Shown here in pieces: positions 17,649-26,648 of a stretch of 64,000 bases of DNA. Source of the stretch: RBG-16-34-14 sp963798865 (GTDB lineage: Bacteria > Bacteroidota > Ignavibacteria > Ignavibacteriales > Ignavibacteriaceae); contig CAWCVZ010000038.1 of assembly GCA_963798865.1 (NCBI GenBank), positions 11,912 through 75,911 of the forward strand, given 5' to 3'. The translations under genes and the position numbers were made by a program. The notes under the pieces are model-generated. The model made no database searches and was not told the origin of the DNA. It was given only the letters and a program-made list of their open reading frames with translations. Positions within the stretch are counted from its first letter, which is position 1. Each line of letters begins with the position of its first letter.

Positions 17649-19188
17649 ATGAAGAATAGAAACATGTCTAATTTATCTCAAGTTCCAAGTTTACTTTTCT
17701 ATTTAAAAGAATTCTATAATTATGAAAATTTTAACAATTATATATATGATTCAAAAAATAAATTGAACAAATATATTAATTCCGAATGGTTCGAAAATAA
17801 GAATGCCTTTGAGATTATTAGAAAGCAGACTATTGATTTAATTGAAATAGGTGATTATAAATTTACACCATTTAAATTAAAATTGGTACCAACAAAAAAA
17901 GGGAAATATAGGAAAGTATGCATTGTAGATATTAAGGACGTTTTTTTAGATAGATTAATTTTATAATTACATCAGCAATTTAACCCCAATATCATACAGA
18001 AGTGTGCATTCTATTTCTATCGATGTTAAAAAAAATATTAAAGATGGTAAAATATATTTTTTAAGAGTGGATATTAAAAAGTTTTTTGAAAGTATTAATC
18101 ATCTTCTATTGCTGGAACTAATAGAATCTTATGATAATTTAGATCTATTAGAAGTAATTAAATCTTTTTTAAAAACCCCGTGGATTTGGGAAAAGAAACC
18201 TAAAGAAAAATTCTTTGTGGATGATATAAATGAGTTATCCGTTCCGCAAGTATTAAATAGTGCGGATAAAAATAAATTGGGTATTCCCCCTGGCTCAGCA
18301 ATATCGCAAGGTTTAAGTAATATTTATCTACATGCTTTTGACAAATTAATTACAGAATATTCAAGGAATAATGGTGATATATATTATAGATATACTGATG
18401 ATATATGTTACCTAAGTGCTGATATAGAAAAAGTAACAAATGTTAAGGAAATAATTGAAAAAGAATTAACGAAAGTGAGATTGAAAATAAATACTGATAA
18501 ATTATCTTTCGGTAAGACTGAAGATGGATTCAATTACTTGGGATTTTTACATATAAAACAATGTATTCAATTAAGTAACGATTCTTTAGATTATATAAAG
18601 AGTAATCTTGTTTTGTTCTATAAAAGCGCATATTCTTTAGCAAAAGGATTTAGTAAAAAAGAATGTTCAATAGATTTTAAAGAGGGATTTAATTTCTGGC
18701 GAGTTTTATCTTTAAAAATTAATTCAGCTATTCGAGGTTATAATAACCTATGGAAAAGTAATCAATATTTTAACAGCAATGTATATGGGATCGCAAGATA
18801 CATCTGTATAGTTGACAATTACAATCAAATCCAAGTTTTGGATAATTGGTTGCGCAGATTGAATAAATATTATTGTTATAGAATATGTGAAATTCTTCAA
18901 TGTCCCAAAATATTTATAGAATTAGAAAGTTTATATAACTGGTTTTTTAGGTATAAAAAAAAACCTAACCCCACCATTCAGTTAGCATTTAAAAAATATA
19001 AATCAAGTCGTGAATTGTTTTTTAATGAAGTAAAAAATAATAATGAAAATGATTATATCAACGTATTGAAGTATGATTTTGAAAATGATTCTTTTGACAA
19101 ATATGATTTTATTATAGTAGATGAATTTTATTATGATTATGAATATAAAAAATTATTCAAAATACCAAAAGAATTAAATTTATCTTAG
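17649..19188 (+). pseudogene. Reverse transcriptase, not of the classical intron type, one frameshift
   Basis: Two frames join at about 17955-17962 (ATTAATTTTATAATT): 17649-17966, then the frame containing YNYISNLTPISYRSVHSI up to 19188, ~510 residues in total. RT motifs are clear: LRVDIKKFFESI (first catalytic Asp), GIPPGSAISQGLSN (motif B), YYRYTDDICYLS (catalytic YxDD as YTDD) and FNYLGFLHI. No maturase (X) or HNH domain typical of group II intron proteins is seen. The C-terminal ~200 residues are unlike LtrA. It may belong to defence-associated or 'unknown group' RTs. It is preceded by the intron-3'-end-like element at 17552. Confidence 0.7.
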
Positions 19189-19389
19189 TTATTTAGTTAC
19201 TTGGTTATTTAGTTATATTGGGAATAGCAATAGACGGTAGTTTATCTATCGTAAAGGAAAATATACTTAAAATACTTCGTTCCACGTGGGATATTTGCTA
19301 TTCCCATAAATTTGTGCAGATATAAAAAAAGCTATTTACGTTGAAAGGGATTCATGCCGAAAAGTAACAGTGCCTATTTCTTTGTCAGG
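19189..19389. other. Spacer with attC half-site remnant
   Basis: Contains AAGGGATTCATGCCGAA (about 19344-19360), the arm found in the attC-like sites at 21954 and 44619. No gene. Confidence 0.4.
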
Positions 19390-19470
19390 TTCAAAACAGA
19401 AAACTGTATTCTGGGATCTATGTGGGGGAGATTTAGTAAAACAGACATTCCTACCACGACGGCTTTTAGA
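19390..19470 (+). ncRNA. Group II intron domain V-VI-like element (copy B)
   Basis: Shares GGGATCTATGTGGGGGA and AGACATTCCTACCACGAC with copies A, C and D; the first hairpin (AACAGAAAACTGT) is shortened. The start of the DUF2971 gene follows 23 nt later. Confidence 0.5.
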
Positions 19471-19493
19471 TTTCAACAATATAAGTTATTGAT

Positions 19494-20453
19494 ATGAGTT
19501 ATTACGCAAAACCAATTTCCTTAATTGAACCATTAAATATTATTAAAGAAATAAGAGATTCCATAAATGATTTTTATGGTTCATGGCTGCAAATTCATAG
19601 CACTGATTCACCATTGATTTTATATCATTATACAACTTTAGAAGGTTTAAAAGGTATTTTGGATAATAGATCGATTTGGTGTTCCCATATTTCTACACTA
19701 AATGATCCATTGGAATTACAATACGGGAAAAAAATAATATTAGAAAAACTAAAAACCTTTTTAATAAATCAAAATGAATCGATATTAAAGGGAATAATTG
19801 ACGATATAATTATGTTTATTAATGCATTTGATGAAAGTTTATATAATACGTATATATCTTGTTTTTGTGAAGATAATAATTTATTAAGTCAATGGCGTGC
19901 TTATTCGAATAAGTGCATTGGTTATAATTTAGGCATTTCTTTCGATTCAAATACTAAATTTTCTCATTCTGAAGATTTATCTGATGAAAGTTTTATGATT
20001 TTAAGAAAAGTAATTTATGATAAAGATTTACAAAATAAGACTGTTAATAATTGTATTTCCTTAATCATAAGGGGTATAACGTCAGCTATTCAGCAATGGA
20101 ATATAAATAAGGAAAGTCTTCCTATAGCCTGGCAAAGTCAAGCTGCTATTGAAGCCACAAATCCTTTATATGATATAATATTCACTCTTAAAAATGGTGC
20201 ATTCAAGGAAGAGAAAGAATGGAGATTAATAAAAGTTTTACAAGATAATTACAAAACAAAATTAATTAACTTCAGAGAGATAAATAGCGAATTGTTTCCT
20301 TTCATAAAAACATATATTTATAATGATAACAATGGTAATTATGAATTCCCCTTAAAAGAAATAATGTGTGGGCCTATGCTAGAGGAAAAAAAAACAAGAA
20401 GTGCAGTAAGGCTTTTCATTAATTCTAAAGTCTATAATATCTCATTCAATTAA
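19494..20453 (+). CDS. DUF2971 family protein
   Basis: 319 residues. Diagnostic DUF2971 features are YHYTTLEGLKGILDN near residue 43, HISTLNDPLELQYG, SCFCEDNNLLSQWRAY, GYNLGISF, EEKEWRLIKVL and a C-terminal EIMCGPMLEE. These conserved His, Asp, Cys/Trp and Glu positions suggest an enzyme related to ADP-ribosylation-like folds, but the activity is unproven. DUF2971 genes are frequent in defence islands. The gene stands alone behind an intron-end-like element, as in a cassette; there is no obvious promoter or partner. Confidence 0.8.
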   Translation: MSYYAKPISLIEPLNIIKEIRDSINDFYGSWLQIHSTDSPLILYHYTTLEGLKGILDNRSIWCSHISTLNDPLELQYGKKIILEKLKTFLINQNESILKGIIDDIIMFINAFDESLYNTYISCFCEDNNLLSQWRAYSNKCIGYNLGISFDSNTKFSHSEDLSDESFMILRKVIYDKDLQNKTVNNCISLIIRGITSAIQQWNINKESLPIAWQSQAAIEATNPLYDIIFTLKNGAFKEEKEWRLIKVLQDNYKTKLINFREINSELFPFIKTYIYNDNNGNYEFPLKEIMCGPMLEEKKTRSAVRLFINSKVYNISFN

Positions 20454-20649
20454 ATTAAATTCGGGTGATGTTATTATAAAAAGCCTTGGTTATTCTCTAA
20501 AAAATAATGGTTAAAAGTTGTACAGCTTAAAAAAGCATTTTAAGCCATTATCTAAAAAGTTAATATGTGTGGTAAAATTATTTCATTTGTATTCTTAATT
20601 CTTAAAAAATAAAAACAGCCTAATAATCCAAGAAGTTTGTAAAGTAATA

Positions 20650-20720
20650 AATCCGGGTGCGGAAAAACTGCACGCCGGGATTTGTGTGGGATGTTTGGTA
20701 GCAGGCATTTCTACCACGAC
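20650..20720 (+). ncRNA. Group II intron domain V-VI-like element (copy C, most complete)
   Basis: ATCCGGGTGCGG and CTGCACGCCGGGAT pair around an AAAA loop with a 2-nt bulge, as in domain V. The next hairpin (GATGTTTGGTAGCAGGCAT) ends in CTACCACGAC, as in domain VI. The next gene's ATG is 17 nt downstream. Confidence 0.55.
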
Positions 20721-20736
20721 GTTGGCTAAAATCAAT

Positions 20737-21699
20737 ATGAAAATAGAGATAACATTTCATTATCCGCCAGAATTATTTGAATTGTTAATACAAACGATTC
20801 CTTTATTGTGTCGGTCAAAGAAATCTGTTATAACATTTTTTCAAGGTGCTGGTGTAAATTCAGAATTGCTTTCTCAATTGTATCAGATAATTGAAAATGA
20901 CAGAGATAGTATAAATAAATTTGAAATGACTCGTCAAATCCTTTCCGATTTAAATAAGAAGGGTGAATCTACACTTAAGAGAACGAAGGGAAATATTAAA
21001 ACGTGTTACTGAATTTGAAGATTATTCAACGTGTTGGCCTAATGACCAATTAAAAGCTAAAGGTCTTGTTTCCGAGGTCAGAAGGATTGTTCGATGTCAA
21101 AGATTCATTTACAAAAATGAAGCAAGAACTTGACCGTGAGAAACAAAAACATCAAGAAGAACACAAAAGAAGACTTGATGAAATAATTTCAAAACAAAAG
21201 GAATTAGAAATAATCAAAGAAGAATTATTTTATTTATTCGCTTGTACAGACTCAAAAGAAACGGGGGAAATTACTTGAATCAGTTCTAAATAAATTGTTT
21301 GTTGCTTTTAATATTTCAATTCGCGAAGCTTTTGAATTAGTTGGCGAAAAAGGTGAGGGCATTATAGAACAAATAGATGGTGTAATTGAAATTGATGGTT
21401 ACCTCTATCTTGTCGAAATGAAATGGTGGAAAGAACCATTAGGTAAAAGTGATATTGCACCTCATTTAGTAAAAATATTTAACAGGGGGCACGCAGGAGG
21501 AATATATATTTCAAACAGTGGCTATACAGAGCCCGCGATTTTAGATTGCAAAGAAGCTCTATCACAAAAAATAATTGTCTTATGCGAACTTGAAGAAATA
21601 GTTATGTTATTAGAAAAAGGAGCCAATCTTAAAGATTTTCTAAAAACCAAAATTAATATTGCTGTTATGGAAAAGAAACCATTTACAAAAATATTGTAA
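20737..21699 (+). pseudogene. Restriction-endonuclease-like (Mrr/PD-(D/E)xK) protein, several frameshifts
   Basis: ATG 20737 (MKIEITFHYPPELFE) begins a ~320-residue protein spread over several frames, with breaks near 20975, 21095 and 21265. The middle reads EILKRVTEFEDYSTCWPNDQ and a coiled coil (DSFTKMKQELDREKQKHQEE). The end (21295-21699) is a nuclease core: ESVLNKLFVAFNI, GIIEQIDGVIEIDGYLYLVE with MKWWKEPLG, giving the D-x(n)-ExK pattern, and a conserved GHAGGIYISNSGYTEPA. Such proteins cut DNA and are often single-gene restriction factors. The fragmentation means it is inactive or mis-sequenced. Confidence 0.6.
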
Positions 21700-21712
21700 A
21701 AAGCCAATTAAT

Positions 21713-21860
21713 GAGACTGTCGAAAAAGTTATAGCGAACAAGAAATTGTATCAACAAGGTATACAAAAATAGTGAACTCAAAAGAGATCGTGGCTTTTAA
21801 GCGAAATATGGAAACCGTTTTTTTCTGTTTTTTATTCATTTTTACTTTTTCGACAGTCTC
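21713..21860. mobile_element. MITE with 17-bp perfect terminal inverted repeats
   Basis: GAGACTGTCGAAAAAGT at 21713-21729 is repeated exactly as its reverse complement at 21844-21860, enclosing 148 bp with no ORF. The end sequence resembles IS1182/IS5-type terminal repeats. A parent transposase is not in the window. A target duplication is not obvious. Confidence 0.7.
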
Positions 21861-21953
21861 AACAGACAGATCAAGCTGACTGCTTCGCATCCGCCGGCAA
21901 GGGATGAAAAAAGAAATCAGAATGGTTTTAATTCGATAATAAAATCAGAAAAA

Positions 21954-22048
21954 GCATCATAACGTTATAAGGGATTCATGCCGAAGCCAACCTTCACAAT
22001 AAATTGTTCCGTTTGGTAAACTTGCCGAGGCATAAACCTTTGTTGGAC
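21954..22048. repeat. attC-like site
   Basis: Imperfect palindrome from CATAACGTTATAAGGGATT to CATAAACCTTTGTTGGAC. Inner arms ATGCCGAAGCC and TTGCCGAGGCAT pair, and the right core GTTGGAC fits GTTRRRY. The same arms, in the opposite order, form the attC at 44619. Copy D of the intron-like element follows directly. Confidence 0.55.
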
Positions 22049-22055
22049 TAAAACT

Positions 22056-22107
22056 GCACGCGAGATCTGTGTGGGGGATGTCTGGTAACAGGCATTCCTA
22101 CCACGAC
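22056..22107 (+). ncRNA. Group II intron domain V-VI-like element (copy D, truncated)
   Basis: Begins inside domain V (CTGCACGCGAGATC) and keeps a full domain VI (GATGTCTGGTAACAGGCAT, then CCTACCACGAC). It directly abuts the attC-like site, as expected for an intron inserted in attC. Confidence 0.5.
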
Positions 22108-22157
22108 TGAGGTAACAATAATGAGTATATTATTTTATCAAGCAATAGGAGGCATTA

Positions 22158-22586
22158 ATGGATAATGTAACCAAAAAATTGGTTGGTCGATTTTTAGCTG
22201 AGGTATATGAAATAAAAGCACTATTAAAAAATTCACCTATCAAGGAAGGCGATAAAGCATATTTATATGCCTTAAAGAATGGTTTTGAAAGCGTCTTAAA
22301 TGATATTATTGACGAAAATTGGTGGGTATCAATAGAGGATGAGAAAAAGGTAGCTGAAGTTCTAAGTCCATATTACAATGACCAAAACAAATTGAATGAG
22401 TTTACAGGTTTTTATGACATAGAAAATAAACTTGAAGAAAAGGGCATTGAAAGATTGAAAGCTCAAGCAATTATCAAATATTTTTGGGCAAAAGGTAATT
22501 TTAAAAGTGTTATAAAAAAAATGGATTCGACTAATTCGCCGCAAGAATGCAGAACTTTTGAAATAGATGAATTTGATCTTTTATAA
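22158..22586 (+). CDS. Hypothetical protein
   Basis: 142 residues, helical and soluble, with MDNVTKKLVGRFLAEVYEI at the start and a GGAGG ribosome-binding site. No known motif. It precedes the PHP-SMC gene by 84 bp in the same direction and may be its partner. Function unknown. Confidence 0.55.
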   Translation: MDNVTKKLVGRFLAEVYEIKALLKNSPIKEGDKAYLYALKNGFESVLNDIIDENWWVSIEDEKKVAEVLSPYYNDQNKLNEFTGFYDIENKLEEKGIERLKAQAIIKYFWAKGNFKSVIKKMDSTNSPQECRTFEIDEFDLL

Positions 22587-22669
22587 AATTATTTCAAAAA
22601 AGTTTGAAGCATTAATTATCAGTTTATTAACAAGCAATTGGATTTAATTTTAATCCAAAGGATTTTCAA

Positions 22670-25362
22670 ATGGTGTTATTAAAAGACATTAAAGCAATTG
22701 ATAATGGGGCACATTTTCATAATGTAGATTTACATATTCATACATATGATGCTTCACATGATGTCAAGGATTTGAATATGACACCTGAAAAAATTGTAGA
22801 TTCAGCTATTAAGCAAAGATTATCTGTAATTTCAATTACGGATCATAATTCTGATAAAAATGTACAACGAGCAATAGAATATGCTTCAGAAAATTATTTA
22901 GGTCAAATTCTTGTTCTACCGGGTATTGAAATTACTTCAGCACACGGACATATCCTCGTCTATTTTGCACCAGATAGAATAGCTGATCTGTCAAAATTTA
23001 TATCAAGACTTGATTTAATTGGAGAACCTGGTGCTGAAAATACCCGAACAGCAAAATCAATGGCTGATACTATAGCAGAGGCTGAGCGGCTAAATGGAAT
23101 ATGCATCGCGGCACATATTGATCGTCAAAAAACTGGTTTTGAAATGTTTTCACCAGGATTCCAAAATTGGAAAAGGGATATTATTACAAGTCATGGTCTT
23201 TATGGTTTAGAATGTGATTCTAAAGAGGCTTTAAGGTGGTATTCTGACCTTGATGAAGATGGATCAGCTGGTTTAGAAAGGAAAAAAATATACTTTGCTC
23301 GCCAAACTATAGCTGAATTAAAAGCTAGATTGCATCTTTAGCTCACCTTCAAGGGTCAGATTCTCATTCCATGACAAAATTTGAGCATCAAGAACCAAAT
23401 AAAACATGGACAAGAATAAAATTAGCTGAATTAAGTTTTAATGCATTAAGAATTGCATTAATCAGATCCAACAGCTCGCGTTAGAGCTTCGGCTGAAGTT
23501 CCACGTTTAATACCAAATATTCGAGGAGTTTCTTTTACAGGTGGCTTTTTGCATGAAGAAAGAATTCAATTTAGTAAAAATTTAAATTCTTTTATTGGTG
23601 GTCGCGGTACTGGTAAATCAACGGCAATAAGAGCTATTGCTTACGCCTTTGGAATTAATAACGAGTTTAGCGAATACAACAATTGTCCAAATTCTGTTAC
23701 TGTATGGTGTGAAGATGAGAATGGTTTACTTTATAGGTATTTTCGAACTCGCGGTGGTGATATTGAAGTTAAAGCAAAAGAAGACACTTCAATTACTGAT
23801 ATGCCTATTGACGCTTTCAGAATTGAATATTTTGGTCAAGGCGAACTAGCAAAAGTCGCTGAAGATCCATTAAAAAACCCAACCTTATTCCAAGAGTTTT
23901 TAGATCGTTATATAAATTTGCGTGATCTTGCAGACTCCGAGGAGTTATTAGTTACACAATTACAAGAAAACCAAGGAAGGTTACTTCCTTTAGAATCGGC
24001 CTTCTCAAAGCTAAGGAATAAAAAACAATCACTTCAAGATATAGAAAAAAAACTTAAGGTTGCTGAAGAAGGAAACCTTCGTGAAGTCGTTAGTATACAA
24101 AGTAAGCTTGCTTCAGAAAAGACTGTAAGAGAAGCTGTACAATTAATCGTAAACGAATATAAGAACGGTTGGAGATTATCGAATATTCAACGCAGTTTTA
24201 ATGAAATTATGTCTACAGCAGGTACTTGTACAGAAGAAGAAAAATCAAAAACAATTTTAGCAAATATTAAAAAAGTATTAACAGACAATAATTCTGCATT
24301 AAAACAAAAAGAAGTCGAGTTAAATAATTTGCTAAAATCCTGTGCAAATGAACTTACACCACTATTATTACAATTAAAGGTGAATTACCAAAAAATGAGT
24401 GCTGAAATAGCTATTAAACTTGCAGATTTAAAAGCACGAGGGCCTGGTCAGTGATATTCCGGGTTTGGAAACGCTTCTTCAAAATAAAACTTCTTTTGCC
24501 AAAGATATAGCGAGTGTTGAACAAAGAAGTGATGAATTAAAATTATGTAGAGAAGAAAGAGAAAAATTTCTAAAAGAGTTACAAAAAGTACGTGATGAAA
24601 TGACAGCAAGAAGGAAAGCACAACTTAAAGCAATAAATGCAAATCTTAAACAAACGATAACCGAATACCATATTTATATTAAATATGATGATGAAGGAAT
24701 AACTGATGAGTTTGAATCATTCCTTCAAGAAGAATTACATGGAACCTATTTCCCAGATAATATGATTAAAATGTTTTGCTGCAAAATAACTCCGGCAAAA
24801 TTAGCGGAATTACGTTCTAAATAGAAATTGCCAAGCCATAAATAAAATAACAAATATTTCAATGGAATGGGTTGAAAAAATTGTTAATAAACTTTTCTAT
24901 TATAATATTATTTTTAAACTTCAAGTATTATCAAAACAACCAAAACCAATAATTAAAGTTCAAACAAAATCATCACCTCCTACAAATATCCCTATCCTCC
25001 AACTTTCAGATGGTCAACGACATACAATATTATTAACAATAGCTATGCTTGCAGAATCAAATGTTCCATTGGTTATTGATCAACCGGAAGATGATTTAGA
25101 CAATGCTTTTATTTTTACTAGTATAGTAACTACCTTAAGAGCAATTAAAGAAAAACGCCAAGTTATACTCATTACACATAATGCAAATATTGCAGTTCTA
25201 GGTGATTCTGAATTAATACTACCAATGTTTCGTGAAAATGACTACGGAAAAATTAAAGATAGAGGTTCAATAGATAAAGATAAAACAAAAAAATGTGTAG
25301 TTGATATCCTTGAAGGCGGATCTGCAGCATTCATGCGTCGTAAAGAAATGTATAATCACTAA
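22670..25362 (+). pseudogene. PHP-domain SMC-like ATPase (TrlF family), four frameshifts
   Basis: One ~890-residue protein in five frames, with breaks near 23330, 23465, 24445 and 24815. The N-terminal PHP phosphoesterase has VDLHIHTYDASHD, SITDHNSDKN and IAAHIDRQ, giving metal-binding His/Asp. Then comes an SMC/RecN-like ATPase: Walker A GGRGTGKSTAI, a long coiled coil, signature LSDGQRHTILL, Walker B PLVIDQPEDDLD and a final ITHNANI. This architecture matches TrlF-type ATPases that occur in defence islands. Predicted to bind DNA ends or tRNA-like substrates and hydrolyse phosphoesters; the real target is unknown. Each break is a single-base shift with the other frame resuming perfectly. Confidence 0.75.
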
Positions 25363-25382
25363 AATATGTAGCCAAGAAATTA

Positions 25383-25496
25383 AACTAACAATGCAATTCA
25401 ATCCGACGGTTTCGTACGCACCCGGCATTTCTGAGGTAAAATTAAACTAATTCTGGTTATGGGCTGCGACTTAACTGGGGCGTTATACTGTTAGAA
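25383..25496. repeat. attC-like site before the HEPN gene
   Basis: Runs from CTAACAATGCAATTCAATCC to GGGCGTTATACTGTTAG, resembling the ends of integron attC sites. It also contains GAGGTAAAATTAAACTAATT, repeated at about 26033 behind the same gene. Confidence 0.45.
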
Positions 25497-25505
25497 ATAA
25501 GAATT

Positions 25506-25964
25506 ATGGAAAAAAGAAATGAATTATATAAAAAAGTCGGTGGAGCTTTGCACTTATGTCAAGTATTGGAATTACATATTAGAATTCTTATTTCAATTTT
25601 AAATGACAAATTTGGTTCTTCTTTAGAACAAGATGGTCTAATTTTAACTGAAGATAAAAATACATTAGGTAAGTTGATAAGCGAATTAAAAAAGTATGCT
25701 TCACTTGATGAAAATGGAAGTAAAATATTAGCTAAAGCATTGGAAAAAAGAAATTATATATCACATCATTTCTTTAATAAAAATATTTACGCATTTTCAA
25801 ATGATGAAATCTTTAATGAAACTATTGAAAATTTAGCAACTGATACTAATACTATAGCAACTGCTGTAGCAATGGTTCAAGGTTTTGTTGAGGCTTTCTG
25901 TAAAACTTTTAAAATTGACATGAGGGAAATATTAGTTGAACAAAGTTCTAAAAAAAATAATTAA
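25506..25964 (+). CDS. HEPN-like protein
   Basis: 152 residues, all-helical. KALEKRNYISHHFFN contains RNxxxH (R-x4-H), the catalytic motif of HEPN ribonucleases. The segment before it, ASLDENGSKILAKAL, fits the preceding helix. The size is right for a single HEPN domain as in Abi-like or toxin proteins. It is a single-gene unit bracketed by two related attC-like repeats, so no antitoxin is visible. It may be a stand-alone RNase or part of a dispersed system. Confidence 0.6.
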   Translation: MEKRNELYKKVGGALHLCQVLELHIRILISILNDKFGSSLEQDGLILTEDKNTLGKLISELKKYASLDENGSKILAKALEKRNYISHHFFNKNIYAFSNDEIFNETIENLATDTNTIATAVAMVQGFVEAFCKTFKIDMREILVEQSSKKNN

Positions 25965-25989
25965 AAATCTTTTTTCTAAAAACATCTAT

Positions 25990-26095
25990 AAACAGGCAAT
26001 TTAGCCAGCCAGCATTTCCGCACCTAACATTTTTGAGATAAAATTAAACTAATTTATTTGGGTTGCGGCCTTATCGCAGGGCATTTCTGTAACTT
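25990..26095. repeat. Second copy of cassette-end repeat
   Basis: Contains ACCTAAC (26022-26028) and GAGATAAAATTAAACTAATT, matching the copy at 25433-25475, then TTGCGGCCTTATCGCAGGGC. Together the two copies flank the HEPN gene. Confidence 0.45.
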
Positions 26096-26470
26096 AAAAT
26101 AATTTATCATAAATAAATAAAATGTTCAAACGAATTTGGGCAAACATACAAACATAAAAAAATATTTACTATATCTGGTTTATATCTTTTTTCCAAACGA
26201 AAGCAGATTTACATATTTAATTTTATATGTATAGTTCTTTTCGCAGCATGGTATGGATTTTTATTTCTTGTTGGGAGTCCACCAAGGATGGGGGGTTGAG
26301 AGGCCTTTTTATCAAAATAGAACATCTCATTATCTAATAACTAAATTATCTTATTGATTTACTTTTAAACAACATAAAAATTTTGAGGGAATGGACGGAA
26401 ATATTGGAAATTTTTAATATTCAATAGAAAATGGTGAGAATTACGGCAAATTTGAAGGCTAAAAATTAAA
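26096..26470. other. Intergenic, end of cassette region
   Basis: AT-rich sequence without a gene; marks the border between the plus-strand cassette genes and minus-strand ATPase. Confidence 0.4.
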
Positions 26471-26506
26471 AAGCCTTCTTTCAGGGGATGAAAGAAGGCT
26501 TTACTC
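26471..26506 (-). terminator. Intrinsic terminator of the DUF3696 ATPase gene
   Basis: On the minus strand AAAGCCTTCTTTCA pairs with TGAAAGAAGGCTTT around a 5-nt loop, followed by a T-rich run. It lies ~140 nt after the stop at 26649. Confidence 0.7.
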
Positions 26507-26648
26507 TTTGTCATCAAGAGGCAGGGGAGAACCTCATGAACGAGTAACAAAATTTAAGGCTTCATTTATTTTAATGCAAATTAAGATATAAAATTGTTTA
26601 ATTAATTTACAAAAATAGAGGTGAATGATAAAAGGAGAGGACAATTCT

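Noticed and set aside
17649..19188. Diversity-generating retroelement
   Set aside because: No template/variable repeat pair or C-type lectin target gene is seen near the RT.
17552..22107. Complete group II introns
   Set aside because: Only sequences like domains V-VI are present; no 5' end (GUGYG), domains I-IV or maturase-type protein is found.
16540..26095. One single multi-gene operon
   Set aside because: Genes are separated by 80-450 bp with RNA-like elements, attC-like sites and a MITE, which suits independent cassettes better.
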